A stretch of DNA of 64,000 bases from Shewanella oneidensis MR-1 (GTDB lineage: Bacteria > Pseudomonadota > Gammaproteobacteria > Enterobacterales > Shewanellaceae): positions 2,480,001 through 2,544,000 of the forward strand of contig NC_004347.2 of NCBI RefSeq assembly GCF_000146165.2, written 5' to 3'. The notes below the pieces were generated by a model that had not been told where the DNA came from, searched no databases, and was given only the letters and a program-made list of their open reading frames with translations. The translations under genes were made by a program, and so were the position numbers. This document shows, one piece after another, positions 7,355-15,702 of this stretch. How positions within the stretch are numbered: the first letter of the stretch is position 1; each line of letters opens with the position of its first letter.

Positions 7355-9412
7355 ATGAGCAAGGCCACCTTTGATCCTACACGCTATAATAAAAGTAATA
7401 ACGAACCTTTTAATCAAGTGTTGGATAAACATTTATCTCGTCGTAATTTTGTCAAAAGTGGATTAGGTCTTGGGGCTATGACTGCCTTTGCTGGCATGGG
7501 GTTGACTGGATGTGGTTCTGACAGTTCTTCTTCTCCAATCCCAGTAGATCCTGTACCACCTTTACCACCAACCAAAAGTAGCGCTAAGCTTAACTTTACC
7601 TCAGTCAAAGGTGCACGCTTAAATGCTGTAGTCGTTCCTGAAGGTTATAGCGCTCAAGTACTTGCGCCATGGGGAACGCCATTAAATGCTAAAGCTGCAC
7701 CATGGAAAGCCGATGGCAGCAATACTGCAGATGACCAAGCAAACTCAGTGGGTATGCACCACGATGGCATGCATTTCTTCCCACTGAACCAAGCAGGTGA
7801 TGATGGTTTATTGTGTATTAACCATGAATATATCGATGAAATAGCCTTACATCCTAATGGTCCAACGGTCGATGCAACGACGGGTTTACGCACCATTGTC
7901 GATGAAGTGCGTAAGGAAATTAATGCCCACGGTGTGTCTGTTGTCAGAATCAAACTGACGAATAATCAATGGGAAGTTGTGTATAACGACAAACATAATC
8001 GCCGCTTTACCGGCGCGACAGTGATGGATATCGCTGGACCTCTCGCCTATTCTCCATTACTTGAAACCCGCTATTCTCCCGATGGCAGTCAAGCACGCGG
8101 CACTTTAAATAACTGCGGCAATGGTTATACGCCTTGGGGGACTTACCTCACATGTGAGGAAAATTGGCCTGAGTATTTCGTAAACCGTAGCACCCTCACC
8201 CGCGATCAAATTCGAATCGGGATCAGTAAAACGTCAAGCCGTTATGGTTGGGATGATCTTGCTGGTCAAGATGAAGAGCGCCTTGATGAGTTTAGCCGCT
8301 TTGATGTGACGCCTAAGGGAGTTAGCGCTCGGGATGATTATCGCAATGAAGCCAACGGTCATGGCTATATCGTGGAAATTGACCCATACAATCCCACATC
8401 GCGCGCAATTAAGCGCACAGCCTTAGGGCGTTTCCGCCACGAAGGCTGTACATTCGGTAAGTTGAGTGAAGGTCAACCCGTAGTATTTTACTCTGGCCAT
8501 GATGCGCGTTTTGAGTACCTCTACAAATTCGTGTCGGCAGCACCTTGGAACCCACAGGATGCCAACAGCAGCAATCGCCTCGAAATCGGTGATAAGTATA
8601 TGAATGAAGGTACATTATATGCTGCTAAGTTTAATGAAAACGGTGTTGGCGCTTGGTTGCCATTGACTTTAGATAGTCAAACGACCGACGGCAAAACCTT
8701 AGGTAATAGCTTTGCAAGTCTTGCTGATATTATCCTTAATACGGCGGGTGCTGCAGATTTACTGGGTGCGACCCCAATGGATCGCCCTGAATGGTGCGCG
8801 GTCGATCCATTCACCGGTTCAGTGTATTTAACACTGACGAATAACTCGAAACGTACCGAAGCCAACCCTGCAAACCCAAGACTGAAAAATAACTTTGGGC
8901 ATATTATTCGTTGGGATGAAGCTGATAAAGAGACTGAATTTACCTGGGATATTTTTGTCTTTGGCTCGCCAAGTGATGGTAATGCAGAAACAAACCTCTC
9001 TGGCTTAACGGATCTAAACCAATTTGCTAGCCCAGATGGTCTTGCCTTTGATAAGCGTGGTATTTTATGGGTACAAACCGATAATGGCGCTGAAGAAGTC
9101 GCAGAAGAAACAAACGATCAAATGCTGGCGATTGTCCCTTCGACACTGCTTGATAGTGCCAATAAACAAACCAGTGTGACAGCCAAAAACCAGATGGAGT
9201 TAAAACGCTTTTTCGTTGGTCCAAACGATTGTGAAGTCACAGGTTTTGCTATAAGCCCTGATTACAAAACGGTATTTGCTAACATTCAGCATCCAGGTAA
9301 CTGGCCTTATTCAAACAATGCCGCAGAAGTCACACCGACAGGTGTTGTGCTTCGCCCACGTGCTGCCACTGTGGTGATCCGTAAACTCGATGGAAAAGAA
9401 GTCGCCGTTTAA
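7355..9412 (+). CDS. phoX: Tat-exported PhoX family phosphatase (DUF839)
   Basis: PhoX enzymes are Ca2+/Fe3+-dependent alkaline phosphatases that release phosphate from organic phosphomonoesters outside the cytoplasm. The 685-residue protein has a twin-arginine motif SRRNFVK at residues 28-34, a hydrophobic stretch and then a lipobox-like LTGC with Cys53, which suggests Tat export and possibly a lipoprotein anchor. The long DUF839 region follows, with typical segments such as NCGNGYTPWGTYLTCEEN, GRFRHEGC, SPDGLAFDKRGILWVQTD and the C-terminal NIQHPG. Substrate range is inferred from the family. A possible Pho box lies upstream and a strong terminator downstream. It is a single-gene unit. Confidence 0.83.
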   Translation: MSKATFDPTRYNKSNNEPFNQVLDKHLSRRNFVKSGLGLGAMTAFAGMGLTGCGSDSSSSPIPVDPVPPLPPTKSSAKLNFTSVKGARLNAVVVPEGYSAQVLAPWGTPLNAKAAPWKADGSNTADDQANSVGMHHDGMHFFPLNQAGDDGLLCINHEYIDEIALHPNGPTVDATTGLRTIVDEVRKEINAHGVSVVRIKLTNNQWEVVYNDKHNRRFTGATVMDIAGPLAYSPLLETRYSPDGSQARGTLNNCGNGYTPWGTYLTCEENWPEYFVNRSTLTRDQIRIGISKTSSRYGWDDLAGQDEERLDEFSRFDVTPKGVSARDDYRNEANGHGYIVEIDPYNPTSRAIKRTALGRFRHEGCTFGKLSEGQPVVFYSGHDARFEYLYKFVSAAPWNPQDANSSNRLEIGDKYMNEGTLYAAKFNENGVGAWLPLTLDSQTTDGKTLGNSFASLADIILNTAGAADLLGATPMDRPEWCAVDPFTGSVYLTLTNNSKRTEANPANPRLKNNFGHIIRWDEADKETEFTWDIFVFGSPSDGNAETNLSGLTDLNQFASPDGLAFDKRGILWVQTDNGAEEVAEETNDQMLAIVPSTLLDSANKQTSVTAKNQMELKRFFVGPNDCEVTGFAISPDYKTVFANIQHPGNWPYSNNAAEVTPTGVVLRPRAATVVIRKLDGKEVAV

Positions 9413-9444
9413 TCTATCGGGTCAACCATCTGATTAAGCTTGGT

Positions 9445-9470
9445 AATCCCCTCCCTCGAGGGGATTTTTC
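9445..9470 (+). terminator. terminator of the phoX-type gene
   Basis: Stem AATCCCCTC (9445-9453), loop CCTC, stem GAGGGGATT (9458-9466) followed by a T-run. It is a canonical intrinsic terminator 33 bases after the stop codon. Confidence 0.9.
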
Positions 9471-9484
9471 TTTCATGACATCGC

Positions 9485-9759
9485 TAGGGCGTGTTGACGT
9501 TTCTGGGTAATTTTTGCAGCAATTTGGCTGACGTTTATGCAAGGCAAAAGTGTAGTTATTCTACATAAACGGACGATAACGCAGCAGAAACGCCAGCCAA
9601 ATGCTGCCCGAAGGGTTCGTCTGGCAAGCTCTTGTTCTTACTTTCTGTCATAAGAGCTGCTCGTCATTTGAGTAGAATAACTACACATCATTCCTCGTTT
9701 CGCGAGCACGAGCTTGCCAGAACGAACAAAATTTAATCTCGAAACGTCAACACGCCCTA
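9485..9759. mobile_element. MITE-like nested palindromic element, copy A (long form)
   Basis: This 275-base non-coding element is bounded by perfect 19-base inverted ends: 9485-9503, and GAAACGTCAACACGCCCTA at 9741-9759. Inside are three further complementary pairs: 9517-9537 with 9586-9605 (imperfect), 9550-9564 with 9672-9686 (perfect 15 bp), and 9615-9631 with 9710-9727 (one-base bulge). The first 110 bases match copy B (10851-10966) and the degraded copy C (44826-44918). It encodes no protein, so it would need a transposase in trans if mobile. Its right end contains the tapT stop codon. Confidence 0.8.
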
Positions 9760-10521
9760 AGGCGTTGCAGCGGTATAAGCCACTTCAAAGGCATTGGTAA
9801 AATCACTAATCGGGAGAATATCTTCACGGCAGCGACGATTTCGCCCCAGTAATGATGACTCCACAAACAGGTCGAACCATGCCGTTAATGCTTTACCATT
9901 TGCCTCTTCTCCCATCGCAGCCAATGCAAGTGACGCGACTTCTGCCGTTCCCAGTTGAAAATCGTGACTCCCCTTACGTAGTGCGTAAGTGGCTAAAGTA
10001 TCAGGATCAAAAGACAAGATAGGCAAGCCCTGCAAATAAGGACTCTTACGAAACATCTTAATGGCTTCTCGCCAACTGCCATCGAGCATAATCAGCAAGG
10101 GACGTTTACCTTTGGCAAGCGTGGCCATAGGGACTTGGCTTAAAACGGTTTGGCCTTGGTCCGCATATTGTGCCGGAAACACTAAAAACGGCTGATAATG
10201 GTCGCTGCTTAAAAGTGCAAGTAACTCTGGAGCAGGATCGGTGCGCGACCAAAGAAACGCGTGGGTATCGGGGATAAGATCTGCAATCAAACGGCCACTA
10301 TTTGTTGGCTTAAGGACCTCATCGTTATACATGATAAGCAGAAAGCTAGCCTGAGTGGTTAACTGCTTTCGCAGCGAGCAGGTACAAAATTGCTCGCCTA
10401 ATAAACACAAGGGGCAGCGAATGAGTTTTTTACCACGAGCGCCAAAAGGTTTAGTCGAAATGGATTTGCGGTATTCATATAAGCGATGTACAGCGTGTGG
10501 GGCAAGAGCCATAGCAACCAA
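9757..10521 (-). CDS. tapT: tRNA-uridine aminocarboxypropyltransferase TapT (DTW domain)
   Basis: TapT (YfiP in E. coli) transfers the 3-amino-3-carboxypropyl group of S-adenosylmethionine to U47 of tRNA to form acp3U. The 254-residue protein has the DTW-domain signature: cysteines in CPLCLLGEQFCTC, then PTNSGRLIADLIPDT, FLWSRT, VFPAQYADQ and the DTW-type motif LDGSW followed by KMFRKSPYL. All match E. coli TapT in order. The last codons and the TAG stop lie at the edge of MITE copy A, so the C-terminus may have been altered by the insertion. An alternative ATG lies three codons downstream of the chosen start. Confidence 0.87.
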   Translation of the reverse strand: MVAMALAPHAVHRLYEYRKSISTKPFGARGKKLIRCPLCLLGEQFCTCSLRKQLTTQASFLLIMYNDEVLKPTNSGRLIADLIPDTHAFLWSRTDPAPELLALLSSDHYQPFLVFPAQYADQGQTVLSQVPMATLAKGKRPLLIMLDGSWREAIKMFRKSPYLQGLPILSFDPDTLATYALRKGSHDFQLGTAEVASLALAAMGEEANGKALTAWFDLFVESSLLGRNRRCREDILPISDFTNAFEVAYTAATP

Positions 10522-10850
10522 TTCTCAATCAAACTCGTTTTAAAAGGCAGTACAAAGCGTATGCCATTATTTCGCGGAGGCGCAGTGTATCCTTTGGCCG
10601 ATAAAGGTGCAATTAGCCTAATCTAAAAGCATTATTCTTGACGAAAATAAATGTGTGGTTGAATGATCTCTAAACCCTCTTCATTTGCATAAATAAACAT
10701 ACTAATTTCGAAATATAATATTTAAATACAATGATTTATATATTATTTACTCTTTATTAGATTGTCGACTCAGATAAAACCACTTAGACGAAATCTGATG
10801 GTCAATCTGATTTAAGTTGTGATAATTTTTTATATCTCACCCAACTGATG
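10522..10850. other. AT-rich intergenic region between tapT and MITE copy B
   Basis: I see no gene or clear structured element in these 329 bases. The tapT promoter should lie in the right-hand neighbourhood of its start, and an ampC promoter could lie further right, but neither can be assigned with confidence. Confidence 0.4.
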
Positions 10851-10966
10851 AGAACGTGTTGACGTTTCAGGGATATTTTGCAGAAATTTGACTGGCGTTT
10901 ATGCAAGGCAAAGTCCGTGCTGTGTAGTTATGGACGATAACGCAGCAGAAACGTCAACACGCCCTA
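10851..10966. mobile_element. MITE-like palindromic element, copy B (short form)
   Basis: A 116-base element whose right end GAAACGTCAACACGCCCTA (10948-10966) is identical to that of copy A. Its left end (10851-10868) carries two mismatches. The interior shares TTTATGCAAGGCAAA, TGTAGTTAT and GGACGATAACGCAGCAG with copy A. It ends only 43 bases before the beta-lactamase start codon. Confidence 0.78.
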
Positions 10967-11009
10967 GCGACATCACTCTAACTATCACCATAAAAGTGAA
11001 AGGAATTGT

Positions 11010-12215
11010 ATGACTATCTCTCCATTAAATTCACATACGTTAGGCTCAACCAGCCTTGGGTTAATTTTGCTTGTAGCACCATTGATGGTGCATGCCACCC
11101 CACAAAATGCCTTAACCGCCTCCCAAGACACTAAGACAATAAAAAGTATTGTCGATTCTGCGGTTAACCCCTTGATGGCCGAATATGGGATCCCAGGGGC
11201 TGTGCTCGGGATCAGTATGAACGGGCAGCAATACTTCTTTCCCTATGGCGTCAGTTCAAAAAATACAGCTGAAAAAGTCAGTAAAAATACCCTATTTGAG
11301 ATTGGTTCTATCAGTAAAACCTTTACCGCGACCCTCGCAACATACGCTCAATTTGAGGGTAAACTGACGCTGACAGATAAGGTCAGCCAATATCTGCCCG
11401 AATTAGCTGGTAGCCATTTTGACCAGATTAATCTCATTAATTTAGCCACCCATACTGCGGGCGATCTGCCTATGCAAGTGCCCGATAATGTCACCAATAA
11501 CACTGAATTAATAAGCTATTTTAAAGCCTGGCAACCCGCCTATCCCGCTGGTACACATCGAAATTATGCCAATCCCAGCATTGGCCTTCTCGGTGTGATC
11601 GCGGCAAAGCAACTTGGTCAAGGCTTTCCTGAGGCAGTAGAGCAAACTCTCTTTCGACAACTTGGTATGACAAACAGCTATCTTATGGTTCCAACGAATA
11701 AAATGGCTGATTATGCCCAAGGCTACAATAAGCAAGATCAGCCAGTACGCCTCAATCCAGGTGTGTTAGCCGATGAGGCCTACGGAATAAAAACGACGGC
11801 AGTGGATCTACTCCGCTTTGTTGAAACCAATATGCAGCAGCATTCGGTGCCAGCAAGGTTGCAACGTGCCATTGATGCCACCCATACGGGCTATTTTGAT
11901 GTAGGCCCGATGACTCAAGAGATGATTTGGGAGCACTATCCCTATCCGATTAGCCTTGATAACCTCCTTGCTGGACATACTCAAGACGTTGTGTTTGGCA
12001 GCATGCCAGTGAAAGCCATCACACCACCCCAATCGCCACAGCAAAATGTCTGGATAAATAAGACTGGCTCAACTGGCGGTTTTGCCGCCTATGTGGCTTA
12101 TATTCCAGCTAAAAAGCTGGCAATGGTGTTATTGAGTAATAAAAATTATCCTGTGCCGCCACGGGTGACTGTGGGATACCAGATATTAACTGGCTTAGAA
12201 AAGCTCCCAAACTGA
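11010..12215 (+). CDS. ampC: class C (AmpC-type) beta-lactamase
   Basis: A periplasmic serine beta-lactamase that hydrolyses cephalosporins and penicillins. The 401-residue precursor begins with a hydrophobic signal sequence ending near VHAT (about residue 30). All three class C motifs are present: Ser100-x-x-Lys103 in GSISK, Tyr186-Ala-Asn188 in HRNYANPS, and Lys351-Thr-Gly353 in NKTGSTGG. The length is slightly above the usual 380-390. AAAGGAA precedes the start. There is no divergent ampR gene, so classical AmpR induction is not indicated by context. A MITE end only 43 bases upstream means that any promoter must lie within or beyond that element. Confidence 0.93.
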   Translation: MTISPLNSHTLGSTSLGLILLVAPLMVHATPQNALTASQDTKTIKSIVDSAVNPLMAEYGIPGAVLGISMNGQQYFFPYGVSSKNTAEKVSKNTLFEIGSISKTFTATLATYAQFEGKLTLTDKVSQYLPELAGSHFDQINLINLATHTAGDLPMQVPDNVTNNTELISYFKAWQPAYPAGTHRNYANPSIGLLGVIAAKQLGQGFPEAVEQTLFRQLGMTNSYLMVPTNKMADYAQGYNKQDQPVRLNPGVLADEAYGIKTTAVDLLRFVETNMQQHSVPARLQRAIDATHTGYFDVGPMTQEMIWEHYPYPISLDNLLAGHTQDVVFGSMPVKAITPPQSPQQNVWINKTGSTGGFAAYVAYIPAKKLAMVLLSNKNYPVPPRVTVGYQILTGLEKLPN

Positions 12216-12541
12216 TATCGCGTCTTAATATTGCAGTTCAATGCATCACTTGCCGAGATGGAGAGGTTTTTCTCTCCGTCCCATTCATCTATCGCTAATG
12301 TTTTTCTTTAAGCATTAAAAATCCATGTTAACAAACAGCTTCTTTTCGTTGGCATAAGAGTATGGCCTGTATCAATTTACAAACCTAATTAACAAGATGA
12401 AAACCAAATGTAAGCTTAATTTTACAGCCATAAAAGCATAGAAAAACTTATGCGTTGGATTAAAAAATATTCCAATAAATCAAGATGATTAACACTTGAA
12501 CTGCTCGATTTTGGGCGTAAGATGCGCGCCATCGTTCAACT
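12216..12541. other. intergenic region between ampC and emrD
   Basis: No supportable gene. A short hairpin (GGAGAG at 12260-12265 with CTCTCC at 12272-12277, T-rich loop) could be a weak terminator for ampC. The rest is AT-rich and presumably includes the emrD promoter. Confidence 0.4.
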
Positions 12542-12559
12542 GTGCTTTTTTACGGAATT

Positions 12560-13804
12560 ATGATGTCAGGCGAAAAACCGTCTTTAATCTCAGCAAAAGC
12601 GTCAACTCCATCAGCAGGAAGTGCCACTCGATTGCTCTTTATGCTGGTCTTTATGGTTGCCTGCGGACAGATGGCCCAAACGATTTTTGTGCCAGCGCTC
12701 CCGCTGATTGCCCAAGGCTTAGCCGTTGATGCAAGCAAGCTACAAGCAGTCATGGCCTGTTATCTACTTGCCTACGGCTTATTTCAATTTATCTATGGCC
12801 CATTATCTGACCGATATGGCCGTAAACTCCCACTGCTGATTGGTATTGGGATCTTTATAATTGGCGCGTTACTGGCCACACAAGCCACAAGCTTTAATCA
12901 GTTAATTTGCGCAAGTCTGCTCCAAGGCCTCGGTACAGCCAGTGCGGGCGCCCTGTGCCGCAGCATTCCAAGGGATCATTATTTTGGTGATAACTTATTA
13001 AAATTTAACAGTTATGTGTCCATGGCAGTGGTATTTCTTCCCTTGGTAGCGCCCTTTTTAGGCAGCCTCGCTTCAGCTTACTTCGGTTGGCAAGCCGTTT
13101 ATTGGGTTTTATTTGGATTCGGTGTCTTTGTTTGGCTACTGCTTTGTTTTGGCTTTAAAGAATCTTTACCAAAGGACAAACGAGAGCAACAACCGGTATT
13201 AGCCTCCTATCGCCATGTGTTACGCCATCGCAGCTTTAGGGCATATCTATTTTCATTAATCGCCACCTTTGCGGGCATTGCCGCCTTTGAAGCCATTGCG
13301 GGCGTACTCTATGGCCAATATCTGCAATTAACGCCCTTTATGGTGAGCTGTTATTTTGTGGCGCCTATCCCAGGCTATTTACTCGGCGCACTGATTGCGG
13401 GTAGACAAAAACAAGCACAACGCTCGGTATTCCAAGGTGTAGCTTTGCTCGGCGCTGGTGCGCTGTTTATGTTGATCCCTGGGCTGTTTCAACTGGTCGT
13501 CGGCTGGAGCTTATTGGTTGGTTCGATTCTGTTTTTTAGTGGTGCGGGCATGCTATTCCCTACATTAACCTCAGCTGCGTTAGAACCTTTTCCGCGTCAA
13601 GCGGGAATTGCGGGGGCTTTGCTGGGTGGTTTACAAAACTTTGGGGCAGGACTGGCGGCATTAACCATGTCGCTCGTGCCTATGGGAGGTCAGTTAAGTA
13701 TCGGTTTACTGAGCGCTGTGATGGTGCTTTTAGTGATTGTGGCCTTGCATTATGCGCGGGATCAAAACGATACCCATCAAACGCTATTGCCGCAAAAAAC
13801 TTAA
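12560..13804 (+). CDS. emrD: EmrD-like multidrug efflux transporter (MFS, Bcr/CflA type)
   Basis: A 12-helix major-facilitator proton antiporter of the inner membrane, probably exporting drugs or detergents. It follows E. coli EmrD closely in order: ACGQMAQTIFVPALP in helix 1, GPLSDRYGRKLPLL (the MFS motif in loop 2-3), LLQGLGTASAGALCRS, and FAGIAAFEAIAGVL. A GTG at 12542 extends the frame, but GGA (12554-12556) lies close before the ATG at 12560, with another ATG directly after it. I therefore prefer 12560, giving 414 residues. The gene is single and ends at a strong terminator. The substrate is not deducible from sequence. Confidence 0.83.
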   Translation: MMSGEKPSLISAKASTPSAGSATRLLFMLVFMVACGQMAQTIFVPALPLIAQGLAVDASKLQAVMACYLLAYGLFQFIYGPLSDRYGRKLPLLIGIGIFIIGALLATQATSFNQLICASLLQGLGTASAGALCRSIPRDHYFGDNLLKFNSYVSMAVVFLPLVAPFLGSLASAYFGWQAVYWVLFGFGVFVWLLLCFGFKESLPKDKREQQPVLASYRHVLRHRSFRAYLFSLIATFAGIAAFEAIAGVLYGQYLQLTPFMVSCYFVAPIPGYLLGALIAGRQKQAQRSVFQGVALLGAGALFMLIPGLFQLVVGWSLLVGSILFFSGAGMLFPTLTSAALEPFPRQAGIAGALLGGLQNFGAGLAALTMSLVPMGGQLSIGLLSAVMVLLVIVALHYARDQNDTHQTLLPQKT

Positions 13805-13828
13805 TCCATGTTGCCATGCTTAAACGAC

Positions 13829-13858
13829 AAAGCCCACTTATGGTGGGCTTTGGTTTTT
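13829..13858 (+). terminator. terminator between emrD and pssA
   Basis: Stem AAAGCCCAC (13829-13837), loop of five bases, stem GTGGGCTTT (13843-13851), then a T-rich tail. It terminates emrD. On the opposite strand the tail is poorer but could still serve the convergent pssA. Confidence 0.85.
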
Positions 13859-13874
13859 ATCTTATGCTTATCGA

Positions 13875-15188
13875 TTACAGGATACGTCTTAGCAAAAAGT
13901 CTGCTTTTAACCTTCTAATCCGATTCATAATCTTCTTCACGGGATCGGGATAACTTTGCAAGGTATCTACTTGACTGTAGTGATATAACCTCTGTGTATG
14001 CTCAAGGATATGGGCTTGCTCGGCCTCAAATTGCGCCTTCCAGCTACCCGTTTCATCGTGGATCAGTATGCCATTCTCAAGATCCAATGCCCATGCTCTT
14101 GGGTTTAGATTCGAGCCTGTGATCAAATGTTTACGACCATCGGTACTGATGCCCTTAAGGTGATAACTGTTGATCCCATGCTTCCACAGGTGAATATTGA
14201 GCTGACCATTATCAATCGCCCACTGCTGACGTTTCGCAAACTTACGCAGCGATTGTTCATACAAATAAGGCAAGGCACCGATGGTGGAGAAATCTTGCTC
14301 AGGCGGAATATAAAAGTCATTCGCCGTTTTATCCCCGACGACAATATCAATCCGTTTGCCTTTGCGCAGATGTTTAGCTAAGGCACGGACCAAAATATAC
14401 GGAGGATTGAAGTAAGGCGTGCAAATAAACAGCCTATCTTTTGACTCCTCAACCATGGCAATAACCGTTTTATTCAATAGGTTATGTTTACGGCCTAGCC
14501 CAAGTAATGGCGTCACACGATTGCCACTGCGAGTCTCGTTAAACTCGTACTGCGCCTGAGACAGGCGTAATTTAAAGCTGCGTACATCCGTTTTAGGCGG
14601 TAACACTTCCTGCTGCGCATCTTGAGTGAGCGATGTGACAGCCGGATCGGCAATGATATAACGCTGGATCATTGCCCGCATGCTGCGCGCAAGCTCTGCC
14701 GACTCAATCACATGGTAGCGGTCAAAACGGTATTTATCGTTTTGCTGTAGATAGATGTTATTAAGACTTGCGCCGCTGTAAATCACAGCATCATCAATCA
14801 CAAAGCCTTTAAGGTGCAATACGCCCATAAATTCACGTGACTTGACTGGCACCCCCATAATCTCTATGGGATGCTTCGCCTCAGCCATGACTTTGCGGTA
14901 CATCAAATAATTACCGCTATCACCCTTATGGCCGATCAAGCCGCGTCTCGCACGGTGAAAATCAACCAACACTTTGATATCCAACGCAGGATTATTAGCC
15001 TTCGCCGTCATCAATACCTGTAAAATCTCTCGCCCTGCTTCATCATCTTCTAAATAGAGTGCAGCGATATAGATGCTGGTCTTGGCATTTTCGATGCGAG
15101 TGAGTAACTCTGCCTTAAATCGGCATGGCGTAAGCAACCACGTTAAAGCCTCGGGTTGAACGGCTATTCCACCAAGCTTATCTAGCAA
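13875..15188 (-). CDS. pssA: CDP-diacylglycerol-serine O-phosphatidyltransferase PssA (phospholipase D superfamily)
   Basis: PssA makes phosphatidylserine from CDP-diacylglycerol and serine, the committed step to phosphatidylethanolamine. The 437-residue protein carries two HKD-type motifs (HLKGFVIDD then SGASLN, and HLKGIS then TGSNLN) and closely follows E. coli PssA, for example DKYRFDRYHVIES, GDKTANDFYIP and IGALPYLYE. The start codon is TTG at 15188. AAAGGAGG lies five bases before it, whereas the adjacent ATG is out of frame. The N-terminus is a little shorter than in E. coli. It follows the DUF1904 gene by 11 bases and is probably co-transcribed with it. Confidence 0.92.
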   Translation of the reverse strand: MLDKLGGIAVQPEALTWLLTPCRFKAELLTRIENAKTSIYIAALYLEDDEAGREILQVLMTAKANNPALDIKVLVDFHRARRGLIGHKGDSGNYLMYRKVMAEAKHPIEIMGVPVKSREFMGVLHLKGFVIDDAVIYSGASLNNIYLQQNDKYRFDRYHVIESAELARSMRAMIQRYIIADPAVTSLTQDAQQEVLPPKTDVRSFKLRLSQAQYEFNETRSGNRVTPLLGLGRKHNLLNKTVIAMVEESKDRLFICTPYFNPPYILVRALAKHLRKGKRIDIVVGDKTANDFYIPPEQDFSTIGALPYLYEQSLRKFAKRQQWAIDNGQLNIHLWKHGINSYHLKGISTDGRKHLITGSNLNPRAWALDLENGILIHDETGSWKAQFEAEQAHILEHTQRLYHYSQVDTLQSYPDPVKKIMNRIRRLKADFLLRRIL

Positions 15189-15199
15189 GGCATCCTCCT

Positions 15200-15532
15200 T
15201 TAAACATGCTGACCACCCCGATAGGAAGCGCTTGGGGTCAGTGACAAAAACATCACAGCTATCTGCGTTAATTCTGGGTAGGCCTCTGTCACTGCCAACC
15301 TGATTGTTTGTTCTACTTTAAGATGAATATCAGGGTCTACCGGAAACCAAAGCAATTCGATTTGGACAAAGCGCTGATCAATTCTGCCATTACGGTAACT
15401 GATGCTGGGTATCCAATCTAATGTAAAACTCTCAGCTTTACCTTTACATATAGCCGCCAAAGACTGCAGTAATGTTTGGCTAAGCTCTGCAACGACTGCC
15501 TGGGGTAAGCCGCGCATACTAATATGAGGCAT
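15200..15532 (-). CDS. DUF1904 family protein
   Basis: A 110-residue protein starting MPHISMRGLPQ, typical of the DUF1904 family, whose biochemical role is unknown. The fold is probably related to the small tautomerase/MIF-like proteins because of the N-terminal Met-Pro, but that is inference. No signal peptide or membrane segment is visible. It lies 11 bases upstream of pssA on the same strand, so the two probably form an operon. The association gives no clear function. Confidence 0.75.
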   Translation of the reverse strand: MPHISMRGLPQAVVAELSQTLLQSLAAICKGKAESFTLDWIPSISYRNGRIDQRFVQIELLWFPVDPDIHLKVEQTIRLAVTEAYPELTQIAVMFLSLTPSASYRGGQHV

Positions 15533-15702
15533 GGTTTTAGTGGTTACCTGAGATCCTAAAATCGTAAGGGGTAGAAATTACCGACTTCACTGCAACTCGG
15601 CAAGACTTTTCGATGAAAAGAGCGCGGTGCAACACCTATTTTGCTGGTAATTTGACCGGAAACGATTGATTGCCAATGATAAGTGCAAGATTAGACTGAT
15701 TC

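Noticed and set aside
12496..12729. Plus-strand frame overlapping the start of emrD
   Set aside because: It runs in another frame of the clearly conserved emrD gene and has no independent support.
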